Assembly: GCA_024305405.1 (NCBI GenBank)
Contig: JAKNDB010000068.1
Coordinates: 4,402,501-4,466,500 of the forward strand
Source: Dirofilaria immitis
Taxonomy: Eukaryota > Nematoda > Chromadorea > Rhabditida > Onchocercidae
Direction of reading: 5' to 3'
Length of the DNA: 64,000 bases
A program made the translations under genes and the position numbers. Every line of letters begins with the position of its first letter. Within the stretch, counting starts at the first letter, position 1. Below are positions 13,243 to 27,700 of this stretch, piece by piece. Below the pieces are notes generated by a model. The model saw only the letters and a program-made list of their open reading frames with translations. It searched no databases and was not told the DNA's origin.

Positions 13243-13505
13243 CAAATTTATAATATTTTTATCTATAATTTGATTAATTATTAGTAAAGCGATACATGAC
13301 ATCATATTCTGTACTTCGAAATGAAATAAACATCTAACAAAATTTACTTATAATATGAAACTTTTATTTTAGATATGTTAGATTAATGTAAAATACAAAT
13401 ATATACACATATAGTGTATAAAATTTATTTTGATTCATATGCAAAACTCATAATATTTTCATTTCTAATTTGATTAATTAGTAAAGCAGTTCATGAAATT
13501 TTTAT
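13243..13505. repeat. Degenerate direct repeat, about 200-bp period
   Basis: A block around ATTTGATTAATTA-TAGTAAAGC-G-TCATGA at 13243-13310 recurs near 13448-13500, and the TTTTATTTTAGATATGTTA block at about 13363 recurs near 13500. Copies are diverged and the boundaries are approximate. Confidence 0.45.
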
Positions 13506-16413
13506 TTTAGATATATTACATCTTCTGTGTTATTGAATTTCGTTTATATTGAAAAAATACATATGACATATCTTTGCAGTATTCATTTTTTTACGTTCAT
13601 ATTTTATTTTATTTTTTCTTTTTTTTTTCACTGAATTAAGTAATTGCTAGATGTTCGTTTAATTTTCAAAGCATATAATATGGTATAAAGGAAAAATTGA
13701 ATTTACAGAAATAGTCGTATTTGAATTTGAAATGGATCATAAAGTGTTGGAGATAATTTCGAAAACTTTATCGTGTATATGGTGTAAAAATTGCTCAAGA
13801 ATATATTGTGTTTTGACGATAAACAGCGCAATAATATCGCGATTTATGCACATAATGAGCGATCTTTTTATAATTGTTTGATATATGAAGAAAATTAGGA
13901 AAACAAAAAAGTTCAAAATCATATCTACCATGAATTGATCAAAACGACAAAAATAAATTATATACGATAGAAGATCATAATTGTTGTATAGGAAAGAATC
14001 GAGTTTTATCAAAAAAAAAAATCATTATTTTAGATATTGTTGTAACTATGATTTTTTTGATTGTTGGCAATAAGGTACTTTAAGCATATTTCTTTAGTAA
14101 TAATTCTTATGCTATTTTATTTCATCATCATTTAAATAGTTTAATTAATTAAACTGTAAAATTTTTCCTCATCTATCATATTGATATTGAGTTTTATCCT
14201 TGTTCTAATCAACTACTACTTCTTTAATCATCATTATGAAAACTATTTGTAGTTTGAAAATGTTTTTTAAATTAAATGGAAACAAAAAAATACAACAAAA
14301 TTAATTAAACTTATATCTCGTTTCATAAAATCCATTTATTATCACAGTTCTTATTTCATCTATAAAGGACAGATTTGATATAAGATATAATAATTTGAAA
14401 TATATAGTTTAATTAATATAATTAAAGCATTATATATTTAATTACTTTTGTTCAACTAAATTTAACAGTACAATATGTGAGCACATAATATTTTAATTTC
14501 AATTACGTTAAAATACTGAAGTGCATAGAAATTAATTAACTGTTGATGAATGGTTGAAATGTACATTTTGCTATAGCAATTCAAATTTTGATACTTAATT
14601 TTTGTTATGTATCATTTTAGTACATATCATAGTTTATGACGAGAGTAGGCGAATTCATTGTATCAATTTTAGGATTTTTCTTTTATAAATTTCATTTTAA
14701 AAGTCTATGTAGTTTGCTTGATAATTCATCTGCGATTGATTGATTGATTAATTGATATTTGTTAGGAAAAAATTAGGAATGAATGGAAAGGAATGCTTGC
14801 TTATTTTTATATGCAAAAGTTCAAGAAAACGTTTAATTTCAGCATTTGAATTTCAAAAATTTTTCTACGATTTCTATACTGATAATTTGACAATTTTTAA
14901 ACATGGCAGATATTATAATATATCAAATAATATATGTTGAACATTTCTCAAAAATAGTGTATATTTAATATTACTCAAATTCTTCTCTTCACAAAGTTTG
15001 AATAAGTTTCTTTTTAAACTTATCAACATTATTTAGCTTCATTTGTTGTAATTTGATCATTATATTTTATTAATTTTGATCAAAAAAGATTTAGAAAATA
15101 TTGGAAAGATTTTCTACTAGGAAAGTTTCACTATAATTAATTTTTAATTAATATATTATCAAATTTTATCCATAAACTAATATAATATGTGGTAAGGAAA
15201 AAATAGAAGTGAAAAATTTTTCCATCTTTATAACACTCTTCAATTAACGCTTTATCTATTATCGACATTTTTTCTTAGCAATCTCTTTAAAGATATGACA
15301 TATAAAATATGATAGGGATTTGTAGATAAGTAATAGTGATAATTCGATAAAAAGACGAATATTATGGATTTGATAATTTATATGATCATTGATAATTTTT
15401 AACACCAATAAATAAATCCGAGATTTTTATCTATTGATTCAACCTGTATTACAAGAGTTTCGCATTCTAAAAGTATGATCCTAGCCCCTTTAAAAACTTT
15501 TATTCGCTTATATCTTTTGAAATCAATCTGCCATAGTAAAAAATATAAAGCGAGAAATATTTTTTTCATATAAAATTCAAAAGAAATAAAAGTAAGAAAA
15601 TGATTTGATACTTAGATTATAATAATTAATTCTTTTAATCTAAATCAAAATATTACCAATTATGAACTTAAAAACAATATTGAAGCTAAAATTTTTGAAT
15701 ATTCTAAAAAATAAAAAACGAAAAATTATAAATAAAAAGTAATTATGAAATAAGAAATGAATCGAATATATCTATTATAAAAATTAATAATTTGAAAAAC
15801 TCATATAAGATGCAAAATTTTATTCTCATCAGTATTTAGTATAAATAATTTAAATTAGTTAATTCAATATATTATATTAAACTATAATTATTCTTATCAA
15901 ATGATATATTGATAAGGATTTGTTTAAAAAAATTTAAAAATAATACTGAGAACTGAATGATAGGATAAATTTTATATGCCAAATTAATAGAGGCAAATGA
16001 TATAATAAATATATTATAAAATATATTTAAAAATAAAGTGATAGATGTAAAAAAATTTGCATTAAAATATATTTTAAATATTCTGTAATTTTGCATATTA
16101 TTCTAAAATTTCGAAAAATTAAAAGTGAATTGAAACAAAGTTAATTTAAATTTTTTTCGCAATACAAATTTATATATATTATTAAATATATTTTATAATA
16201 TATTTATAATTTTATTATATTTAAAATTAAATACAAATTTTTTCACTTTTACATAATACTATATCATTTTAGAGTAAATAATTTTTATATATCTTTATAT
16301 TTTAAGTTTTCAGATCTCTATAAGTTTCCTTTTTTCTCACTTTATTTTTAAACAATGTTTTTATCTATATAAATTTTTGTATATCATTTGCTTAACAATT
16401 TGCATTCATTTAG

Positions 16414-16541
16414 TAAAACTTGGTGGTATCCTCTCGCGTATAGGCTCTAAATTAAAAACGTTTTCTAAAACTAAGCGCCGAACTGGAACCGATATCCGTG
16501 CACCTGTATCAATAGACTCGTCATTTCTTGATACACCATCT
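16414..16541 (+). CDS. Isolated exon-like island, unknown gene
   Basis: A coding-looking stretch follows a plausible acceptor (CATTCATTTAG). It reads KLGGILSRIGSKLKTF, then a basic SKTKRRTGTD and IRAPVSIDSSFLDTPS. Its G+C content rises clearly above the flanks (for example CTCTCGCG and AAGCGCCGAACTGG). Possible donors are GTATCA at 16506 and GTACTA at 16542, so the 3' edge is uncertain. I do not recognise the family. A basic patch followed by a Ser/Pro-rich linker would suit a cytoplasmic signalling or scaffold protein, but that is speculation. No partner exon was found nearby, so it may belong to a gene with very long introns or be a decayed exon. Confidence 0.35.
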
Positions 16542-17809
16542 GTACTATCTTTCATATTTAATTATTTATCAGCAATGATAAATACAAGAAATGAATTAAG
16601 TATCGAACATGTTTCATGAAACATCACTAGTAATAACATTTATTCCGATTTATGAATAACTGAAATAATTATCGACAAAAATTGATAATGAATTTTATTC
16701 GAGACTAAAAATTATTTCAATTATTATGCTAAAAAAAGAAAAAATTAAAGAGAACAACTGAAAATTTTTTTTATTTATCACTCATCATATTATTTCGGTT
16801 GACAGAAAAATTTCTAGTATTATCAAATTAAATCTTAATAAACTAATACTATATATAATTCTCTTTGATTATCATAAACATAGAGAGTTATATTTATTAA
16901 AATACTAATTGTCTTTATCCAAATATACAGAAATTATTTGTCTTAATTATCAGTACTTATTTGGTGGCCCTAATTATAAATTATAAAAACATTATAGACA
17001 GCTATATTTATTAATATTCAGTTAAACCACTGACCATATTCATCCAAAATCATCTAAAAATGATTTTCTTTTATTACAATTTAATTTAGTTAGCTGCTAA
17101 ATTGCGAAAACATTAACTTATTGAAAACTTTCATTAAATTCTCTTTTATAATATTATGAAATTTTTTTAAAAATTCTTTTAAAAATTATATAAATTTGAA
17201 ATAGCATTAAAAACTGTATATGCTTGTAAAAAATAAAAACGTTGCAAATAAAATTATTTTTATTCCAAATTTTCCTTTCATAAAAGCATTTGTTATAAAT
17301 AATTAATATTATTAATTAAATTAATCTAATTAGATTGTATTTGATATAGTATTAAACTTTTTTTTGTTTGAGATGATGAATATTTTTAATAGCATTATAA
17401 ATAAAAATAACTACGAAAGATAAAGAATTGGTAATTTGATCCATTTGACGATAAACTTGATAGTTAAATTTAGATTTCAAAGAAATGATACGTTTAAAAT
17501 TAGCCAAGGATCAATATTAGTTTTTTCTTCGGCCTTTTCTTCCTTTCAGCACAATGTGCTTTTTTCTTACATACTAATATAAACTAAAATATTTAAAGAT
17601 CATTGATCATTTGTAATATTCGTTGCTTAACTAACAATCTATCTTCTATTCAAAAAAATGATTTGTTTCATTTCTTATTTTTAAAGTATTCGACTTTTAA
17701 ATTACTTATTTAAACATTTTTATTTTAATTAGATTTTTCATTTTTTCATACATCTTTTAATTTTCCAGAAAATCATTCATAATTCCCATACTAAGTATGT
17801 TTAGGACGA

Positions 17810-17930
17810 AAAGGTCAAATGATTAAATTTGAAAAAAGAAAAGAAGGTCAAATGACTAAAAAGATTTTGAAAAAAGATCGGACGACTAAATTTGATGAAT
17901 AAATCATTCAAAAAGGTCATTAATTTGATA
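17810..17930. repeat. Degenerate tandem repeat, about 33-bp period
   Basis: AAGGTCAAATGA-TAAA followed by a GAAAAAAGA-type tail occurs at 17811 and 17844, with weaker related copies up to about 17930. Confidence 0.4.
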
Positions 17931-18698
17931 AAAAAGATTTATTATTTATTTGCGCATATTAATCGAAGCTTCATAGTTGTATTAATTTTGAATATAAAAA
18001 ATTCAATCGAATTAATGATTAATCGAATAAACATATGATTTATTATCAAATTTCTAAAATAAGTTATCAAATCATTGTTGTTATTAAAGTGACTATTTTT
18101 TTAAATTTAAGTGCAAAATTTAATTGGAAAAAATTCATTAATTCATTTATCATTTTGTGATTAAATGAATGATTATTATTTGATAAAAACTTTAATGAAA
18201 TATTCAAATTTCAGATTTATCGTATTTGAAATATATTAAACTGTCATTAATACTTCTGTTTCATTTCTCTTTTTTTAGTTATTAAAAATTGAAAAGAAAT
18301 TTGGTTTTTTCATCGATTTCGATTCATTTTAGCGTAAATTAATTGGTTAAGTACTTTTTACTCGCTTAACCGATTGTATTAAAAAAAAAAGAAAAAGAAA
18401 TAAAAATTGAAATGTACTAATAGTAAAATGAAATATGAACTATGCTTATTTCTTGAACAAATATTTAATAAGTTGGCAATTAATAACGGAAATGTTAAGA
18501 AAATAAAATCAATTGAACAATTTCAATTTGAAAGATTGAAAACTAAAAAAGAGAAAAAATTATTAACAAAAAAATCCTTTCCGAAATTTTTCCATAAAAA
18601 TATAATAAAAATTTGATAAATTAATTTCACTTTTTTGATATTTTTAACTGATTCTATCAAGTTCAAAAAATGCTTGATGCCGAAATATTCAGCTTTAA

Positions 18699-19100
18699 TC
18701 GATTATCACTTTGTTTTAATTTTTATATTTTCCATATTGCTAATGTTACCATTTTAATTTAATAACTCATCAGATCAATTTTGAAATATCATCGCTGTTG
18801 TCAGTTAGAAATATAAATACCGGTAAATTTTAGACGCTTTCCAGTATTTTAAAATTTTTTAAAATTTAATTCTATTTCCTGACATTCTGATAGATTATAT
18901 CATTTTGTTTAGGTTTAATTTGATTATCATTTTTTATCATTCTGTTTCAATTTTTCTTGCTTACATCACTACGTCATCAGTTAAAATTTGTAATTTTAAG
19001 TAGTGGCTCATCGATTAATCCTGAAATATGATCTCTGTTGACAGCTAAAGATATAAATCTTAGTGTGTTTAAATGCTTTCCATTATTTCGATTTTTTTTC
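18699..19100. repeat. Decayed tandem duplication, about 230-bp period
   Basis: Segments 18699-18860 and 18919-19100 share the same order of blocks: GATTATCA-TTT, then CTCATC-GAT, GAAATAT-ATC-CTGTTG-CAG-TA, ATATAAAT, and GCTTTCCA-TATTT. Many substitutions separate the copies, so this duplication is old. Confidence 0.5.
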
Positions 19101-20045
19101 TTTTTTTCCTACTTGAATTGGCGATATGCATAAATTGCTAAAAGGATATCTTTATTTTTTATTCATTCCACTAACTTTGTATATGTAAACTTAAAATGAA
19201 ACAATAAATTTTATTTTTAGGCCTTATTTTTGAAGAAATCAAATTAGAATAAGAAAGCAAATCTACAAGCTTTTTTGAAATATTTAATAATTTTTTTTTA
19301 AAAATATAAATTCCTTCATCAAAAATATTGATAAGGAATCAATCCTAAAATCAACCTTCTTCTTTCAGTAATTTTCCTTTTAGTTTTATTTTTTTTCTCC
19401 TTTTATTCTACCTTTTTTCCAAAAAAAAAAATCGAAATATTTAACCAATAAATGGCGTCAAATGTATGAATAATATTCGAATACCATATTTGTTATTTTG
19501 CTTATCTTATCATTATTTGTTTGTTACTAATCGCTGATCAATTGATTCCAATCTATCTATTCTGTATTTCTTCTTCTATTTTTATCTATTTCAATTCCGT
19601 TTATTCAATTTCCTCAAATTAAAACTAAGTTTTAATTGACAAGATAAGCTTAAGTATAGATGATATAGTTCATACATGCACATGCAAATGTGAAAGTTAT
19701 TAAATGTTTAGCGGCGAATAGGTAAATTTTCTTTTTATGATGAAAAAATTAAAGGTGAAATGACCGATCAGATCAATCATTATTCGATCAATGACATTTT
19801 CATGTCGCATAAAAACGATTCATACCTTAATGCAAAATTTTGTATCCGACGAAGCCAATAAAAACTTTGAATAAAATTCAGGATGTGATTGCATTAATCA
19901 AGAACATATGATTTTTATTCAAAGATAAAATATCAATTGTTTATTTAATTAGTTAAGCCACTTTATGTTTTCATTCTGTTAAAATGACTTACTAAGTTAT
20001 TCAACTTGCACTTATTGTTCATAAAAATGCAAAATGCATTTCTTA

Positions 20046-20065
20046 GATGAAAATGCATTTTCATC
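20046..20065. repeat. Perfect 20-bp palindrome without spacer
   Basis: GATGAAAATGCATTTTCATC equals its own reverse complement. Such a site could bind a dimeric protein, but a chance palindrome is possible. Confidence 0.7.
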
Positions 20066-21656
20066 CAACAAGAACATTTTACTCATATTTTTCCATCTGA
20101 TAATCATAATCCTCTAATTTGACAGTTTTTATTCATATCAGAAATAATCATTTAATCTTTATGGTCTCGAATGTTTTTATTATCTCATAATTCATTTAAA
20201 AATTTATACAAATCAATAACGAATTATTATTTTTACATTCTGAGGTAGAAATATTTACACCTTTTAATTATCAATAATAATATAGAAGGCAAAATGATAT
20301 TATATAAATTGGAAATGATATGATTTATTATAAAAATTTATTTAATAATTTACTTTGAAACTCCTTCTAATTAAAAGAAGTTTTTCGGTATATCAATATA
20401 TATGTTTTCATTTTTTCATTCAAGAATAAAATGAGAGATAATAAAGACATAAATAGAAAAGAATTGATAATAAAAGTCTTGATATGGAATATTGATAGAA
20501 AAAAAACTTTTATCATTGATAACTTATAATTATTCATTCATTTCATTTATTAGAATGGAATTAGTTTTAGATTAATTTAATTTTTGATTTAAAATTGTTA
20601 TATTTATATATTATTTCTTATATTAAAATAAAATTACAAAAAAATTTTTTACTTTTCGCTTATAAAATAAAAATGAAAAGAAAAATACTAATTTATATTG
20701 GCAATAAAATTCTCGACTACTACAATATTCTTATTTTATTTGAACATTTGCTTTAGTAAGATAGTATAAAGCTGGAATTGAATTGAATAGCAATATTTGT
20801 CGAATGGATTAATAATTTGCTAAATGATATTTACAATCATCGATCAATCATTCGATCAAATGTGATTATTGTTAATGAAATAAATCAGTTCTAATCAAAT
20901 AAAAAAATATATATTTGAGGTATATTTTTAATTTCCGCTAAAAAAACATTGCACACTACACATTTTGAATGCAGAAATTAGATTTAACATGGATTTGAAT
21001 TACAGAATTGTTCGAGAATGAATATAATAAACCAAAATTTAGTAATAGTGATGATGATAATTTATTGATAGTAATGATTAAAAGGAAATGTTTGATGCTT
21101 ATAATTATAAACAATAACGACAACAACAACGTTGAATTGATTTTTATTTTTCAATTTTTTTTCAATCGAAATTTCTTTCTTTCGTTACTTATTTTTTCAA
21201 ATATATTTTTAGTTTTCTATTAAATGATAAATTCGATAAAATCATATAGCATTTCGGAAAAGTTAAAAAAGAAACCATGTAAAGTTTATTTTTTCATTTA
21301 AAGATAGATGGCTATTTCTTTAGGACAACAATTTCAGTATGAATAAAAAATCAAAACTTTGAAAAAAGCAAATGAATGAAATTCATGACAGTGAAAATTG
21401 AGATAAAAAATTTATTTATTAAAAGTTTAAAATTTATTCAATTCTTTTTGCTAAATTATGTTTAATTTTACCTAATAATTATAATTTATGATATTATTGT
21501 TATTTATTAACATATTATAATTTTTCAATAAATATTTACCTCTTTCATTAATAAAATAATTGCAATTATTAAAAAGTAAAAGGGAAAAAAGCATAGGATT
21601 TACGCTAATTTTCATCAAAAATGCAATAATACTTGAATTAATATCAGAAATTTAAT

Positions 21657-21703
21657 AATAATAGTAATAGTAATAATAATAATAGTAATAATAATAATAG
21701 ATT
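21657..21703. repeat. (AAT/AGT)n microsatellite
   Basis: A run of ATA and GTA triplets with scattered substitutions, without coding context. Confidence 0.8.
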
Positions 21704-22959
21704 TATTATATTGAATATCATTGAATTAAATTTTTGCAAGAATAAAATTTTTTTGAAAAAATAAACTATAAAAATTAATTTTCTTCTTCTATAAAAATAA
21801 AAGTTCTTTTAAAATTATTTACAAATAGTTTAAATTATCTCAAGGCTATTATTATATACAAATATATGGGAATGATTTAAAAATAAAAATGAAAAGATTG
21901 GAAACATATAATAAAAGATATTTTGGATTAATTTTTAGCCTTTATCAAATATAATTAGTTGAATATTTAGAATTCAAATTTAAATAAGAATGAATTTAAA
22001 AAATAGGTGACATTTTTTTTTGATAAAAAGAAGAGAAATTAGTATTGAGAAAATTAAAAAAAGCGAAATAAGAATGAATAGAAAATTTTTTTATTAAAAA
22101 GTGAGATAGAAATTAATTATTTCAAATTCTAAATTTTAAAAATTAAAAAACAAAAATTGTTTGCATTTCTTTTTTGCTTATTTCCGTTTAGTACACTTCT
22201 TTCTTCGTCGGAATAGCAAAAATTATTCAAATTTATTTAAAACAGCATTTTCGATATTCAATTATCTCTACTTTCATTATCAGATATCATTTAAGCTAAC
22301 GGTATTATTATGCGAAAAAGGGTGAATAATAAATACATAAGAATATATTGGTTTGTTAAAGTTTATGAACAATTGGTATATCGAGATAAATATTTGACAA
22401 AATAATATCCCCTATTCCGATTCATATATATATATATATGCTCCGAAACGATAATTCAGAATATTGGAAAATCATTGAAATGAAGCGGCGATGAATTTCT
22501 ATTTTATAAAATTTTGAAATTTTTCAGACTAATTGATTTTTTTTATCATTAATGGTTTCCAGTTTATCAGAACTCATATATATCAATAGATATTAAAATT
22601 GATACAGAAATAACATTTATCGATCAAAACAATATGCAAATGAAGCAAAACATGGCAATGTATATGGTTATGAAAAATAAAATTAATTTAAACGATCTAT
22701 TCCTTTATCATGTTTCTAATAATTTTGGACATATTTTTTTCTACAATTTTCATCTATTAAAGAATTAGGTAAAAAAGTTTTGTTATAGAATAAGTGCAAT
22801 TATAGAAATGAATTGTTTTTTAATTAATTCAATTTAAAACATAATGGAATATATTTTCTCTGAAGAAAATTCAATTTAAGCAAATACTTTATCCAATGAA
22901 AAGATAGTAGTTTTTGTAAAAAAAAAAGCTTAAAAATTTGTTAAAATGTTTATATGATC

Positions 22960-23098
22960 AAAAGCTACATCACGTAGTAATAATCATTAAATGTTGCATT
23001 ACATAATAATGATTAGCAAAAGTTGCATCACATGATTATCAAAATTTGCATCACATAATAATGATCATCAAAGGCTACATTACACAATAATGATCATT
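22960..23098. repeat. 29-bp tandem repeat, five copies
   Basis: Units start at 22960, 22989, 23018 (a 23-bp copy with an internal deletion), 23041 and 23070. The consensus is approximately AAAGTTGCATCACATAATAATGATCATC. Copies differ by several substitutions but run head to tail with no unique spacers, so this is a minisatellite and not a CRISPR-like array. Confidence 0.8.
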
Positions 23099-24705
23099 CT
23101 TTTAAAAAAAATAGATTTAAAATCTTTCTGAAATAATCATTTTTTACAAATAATTATTTATTTCGATTGCATTGATTTTATCCAAATTTCCAGAAAATAT
23201 TCATTTTTAACTTAATTTATTTAATTAATTAATTTCAAAAGTTATTTTATCAACGATAGTTAATGCATTGATATATAGATAGAAAGTGCTTGATGAATGA
23301 TATATGATAAAAGAAAAAACATCTACGATTCAATTAATTCACTGATTGTTAATTATGAAAAAATAGATATTTTAAGAAAAAATTATTATTCTAGAAATAA
23401 AACAGGATGGAATAGATGGATCAATGGAATTCTTAATATTTTGGACTGTAGTACATCTTTTTATTACTTCAAAAAGTAAGTTTTATTAGTTTATAAAAAT
23501 ATGCATGTTGTACTTTTACAATTATTATTTTAGTTTAAGCTAACAAAAATACAAACAAACAGTCATTAATTATTCTAAAAAAAAAGTCCCACTTTAAGCA
23601 TAATAGTTTTCAATTGTGAAATTAAAATTTTTTAATTTTTGTCTTTGAAAAATGTAAAAAAAAAAGATCGAATGAAGTACTTTTTAATTAGCTATTCTTT
23701 ATTGAGTACTTCTAAAAAATTTATTAATAAAAATAAAAGATGATAATACCTAACAATTGCTTTTGACGAAATTAAAATGTAATTCTAACAATTGCTTTTT
23801 AATTATTCAAAATCTAACAATTTGCTTTTAAAATATTATCTGCAACGATTGTGTAATAAAATCATTGCTTTGGCTTTAAAAAGAAAAATTTTTTTTATGA
23901 ATAGTTTTGAAAATTTTCAAACTTTGTACTATTCTAGATACCATCGATTCATTTCTCAAAGCATCAATATTTTAAATGTGTAACATTCAATAGGAAGTAA
24001 TTTACTAATTGAAGTATTATATACAGGGTAGAAAAGTAGTTAAAACTTGAAAAAAATACTAAATTATTTCAAATTTCTTTAATCTTATTGAAGTATGTAA
24101 ATTTGAAATCAACTTGATCATTCCAATATTGTTAATGAAATTAAGTAATTTATTTTTAATTGATCCCATAAAGCAATATATATAATATTATTTTTCAAAT
24201 CGAGAAACTATTATTTCTTATAAAATATTGCTCATGAATATATGTGATATGTTCTTTTATAGCATTATTTTAAAGTTCATCTAAAACCTATGCTCTATTT
24301 GTTATTATAATATATAGAAATATAATGCTGATATTCTTGAAATGATAGTTAAGCAAAAAAATTCGAGAAAAATATAATCAGAATAATTTTCGCAAATAAG
24401 CAATATTACAAAAAATTCGTTAAATTTAAGAAAAAAATGAAAAAGAAAAAAGATTGCAATCAAACTCAATGATATAATAATTATTTTTAACTGATGACAG
24501 ATGTTTTATTGAAGGGAACAAAAGATATGGTGAAATATTGTAAGAAGATGATTAAAGGAAATTATCAAATGTTAAACATTGATGACATATTTTCTCATGT
24601 ATATTTTATAAAACAAATATTTGAAAAATCCTTAAATATACATTAGCAATCACTTCGATGAAGAAAATAAATGATTTTTTCTAACTCATTAACTCTTTCT
24701 TTTTT

Positions 24706-24753
24706 ATCTCTCCCTCCCTCCTCCTTTCTCCCTCTCTCTCTCTCTCTTCTCTT
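24706..24753. repeat. Polypyrimidine tract
   Basis: About 45 bases of almost pure C/T, including CCCTCCCTCC and (CT)n. It could form a purine/pyrimidine-asymmetric structure. No splice acceptor or exon follows it convincingly. Confidence 0.6.
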
Positions 24754-27700
24754 TATCATTTATTGAATTCAATTTATTTAGTATAGATGGTATTTCACTT
24801 TCAATGAATTTTGGTAAACAATTAAAATTTAATTTCTTTTTTCAAGCATATTTTACTATTTATCATATTCAAATAATATTCGAATGAAATGATAATTAAA
24901 TTTTACAATGCTTAAATTTTTATTTTAGAATCGAAATATTAGTTTTGAAAAGTGACTAAGAAAAATTTTCAATATTAAAGCTAGCAGAAAGAAAAAAAAA
25001 CTTAATGCGAAGAAGTTGGAAAAAGAAAGAAAAACTTTGTACGCGAATAAGCTGTATCATTTTAATGAACATAGGAAATTCCCTAGAAAATATGATAATA
25101 TAATTTTACTTCGATTAATTTTAGGACTTAAAAAATGTGTTAAGTGATCTTCTTTCTTTTTGTAGGAAAAACTATCCATGTATAGCAAAATTTCTTCCAT
25201 TTGAAATAAATTGAACGAATTTGTGATAGAATATATTTTGTTTCAAACTAATCATCTATTTATTTTTTCTTTTTATTTTTATGTCACTTATTTAAAAAGA
25301 CTTGTCTTATCTTTAAATATTTTATTTTTTTTGATAATATAAAGCATGACAAGTAAAAATTTTAAATAGAATATTTTTAAACGTATTATGGAAAGCGCAT
25401 AGATGACAGACAATCGAAATTTTCAAACTTTTCAAGCTTCTTCATCATTTATAACATATTTTTGTTGTTATTGCATCAGTTGGATTACGGTTGCTGAAAT
25501 TTTTGCTGCGTCAGTTGGAATGCATACAAACGTTATAGTTTGTTGCTCTCGAGAAATATTTCAATACTAGCATTCTTGAATATCTTAGATGACTGATATA
25601 TTTTACAATGATTATTGCAAATTTTTCTTTTTCTTATCTATCAATTCTAAATCTCATAAAATTTTTAGCTTGAAATTTATTGCTTTACGCTGTAGCCATG
25701 AAAGAATGATATTAAGGTATTGATTGAATTTAAGATTAAAAATTCAATTTTTAAGCATATTACGCTTATTTACTCGCAAACTTTGACTATTGCAAGTTTA
25801 AAAATAAGACTTAATTTATGATTTAAGCAATAAATAACCTATTATTAATAATATATTTTAGAGTAAGTTTCTCTAACTCATTCATTTTTCAATAATTCTA
25901 AAATTATTACTGAATATTGTTTATTTTAGTTCTTTTAGTAAATAAGAGTGAAAAAACTTATAACACAATTTTGATGTATATCACTCATATCACTTAACAT
26001 GAAGTGCTAAACAGCTGCTTAGTTTTGAAGCATGAAATGATACATCCTATCATCATATCGAGAGATCATTATTCGCTTGTTTGTGTCCAATTAAAGTGTC
26101 GGATAATTCGAGAATCGGTGAAGGATTTTTATGAATTTAACAAATATTTTTGTGTAAATTTTTATCAATCTACAAGTATTATCTTGATTATTTTGAAATT
26201 ATATGATATGCAGAAGTGATAGCATTGATTAAAACTAACCACTAATTCTTTGGTATCAAATATCAATCTCATATTTTAATATTTCTATGATAGTGCTTGC
26301 AATGTGTAATAAATGTTATACTATATGATATGTGAAATTTATAGCTAATATTTATAAAATAAATGTTATTAAAAATTTAGGAATTCATTCATACATATCA
26401 TTTTTCAAATAAATAGAAAAGAAAAGAAAAAAAATAGAAATTTAGCAAATATATGTAAATTTATATAATACTTATAATAACACTTTGTTTAACTTTTTAA
26501 TTTCAATTTTTCAAATAGAATAAACATTTTTGTTGAAAAATCAATTTAAATTAATATTTAAAGTCTTGCAATATTTGGATTGTTAGTTTTTATTGAATTT
26601 AATCGAAGCATTTCAAAATTAAAACTTTTAATATGCATGCATGCTTTTTCTTTTTTTTGACGAAGTTGCTTTCTTTTTTCTGTATTGAAAATGATTAATC
26701 ATTTAGATATTTCTAAGTGTTTTAGTATGTTTTCTTCTCTGACATTGATAAATGCCGTATTTACAATACTTTCTCTTTTATTTCATTAACAAATTAGCTT
26801 TTTCATTCTTTGTTGTTTTATTTTCTGATAAAATGAGAGAATTTGTGATTTGTGATTTGATTTGGAATCAAATTTCCAATTTCTTTTAAAATAAGTTTAA
26901 CTACTATTTATTTTTAAGATAAATTCTATTTCACGTAAAATGATAATGATAATATCATTTCTCTAGAAAATTTAAAAGCAGTTTCATTGTCATTTTAAAG
27001 ACATTTTTTGAAATTGATTGTTTAAATTTTCAAACTTAGATTTACTTTATAGCGTTGCAGTATATGATATTCTTCAGCATCTTATCATATCATAACTATT
27101 ACCAGTAGTGATGGCTTAATTTTCTTAAATTAATCTTTATCTCTACAACAATTAAACCATACCTTTAAAACTAATTCAGTATTAGATTTATCGATTAGGC
27201 GTACTTTATTTATTTCGATGCGATTATTTTTCTCATCAAAATTTTCATAATAAATTAAAAAACTATCTCAAATTAAAGAAAAATATTTTGTGAAATAATA
27301 ATGCTTGAAAATTGCAATTTGAATAGGAGATTTTTATCGTTCTTTTTTAAACTTATAAACTTCAATCATAAGATCATCAATTTCATTAACAATTGCCTAC
27401 ATAGTTTTTGACGGCTGTTCAGTCGTTTTGATATCTTTTGATTTCCAATTTTAATTCATTTTTAATTCTTCTTCGATTAATAATTTACTGTATCTTCAGT
27501 CCTCTAATTTGAATTCATAATTTTGTTAAGATTAACTGCTCGAAATAAGTATCACTTAGATAAAAAATTTAAATATAGTTAGGAAAAAATTCGCTTTATT
27601 TTTCTTTTTAAATGATAATTTAAATTAAGGATTTGAAAAGTTGTCGTGTTTTAAAAACAATTCGAAAGATATAATTTGATCATTAAGAATCAATTTATAA

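Larger units (their letters stand above)
9430..16410. other. AT-rich intergenic DNA
   Basis: No gene can be supported across these 7 kb. Open frames of up to 90-91 codons (10366-10638 and 13737-14012, both minus) occur, but frames of this size are expected by chance at this base composition and neither shows domain-like sequence. The region includes a perfect hairpin near 13.2 kb and a decayed direct repeat near 13.25/13.45 kb. A short acceptor-bounded frame near 12.2 kb (TTATTGCAG then about 17 codons) was not strong enough to list. Confidence 0.45.

Noticed and set aside
13737..14012. 91-codon minus-strand frame
   Set aside because: Hydrophobic and A/T-driven. About two frames of this size are expected by chance in the window, and there is no splice context.
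22960..23098. CRISPR-like array
   Set aside because: The units abut directly with no spacers, in a eukaryotic sequence.
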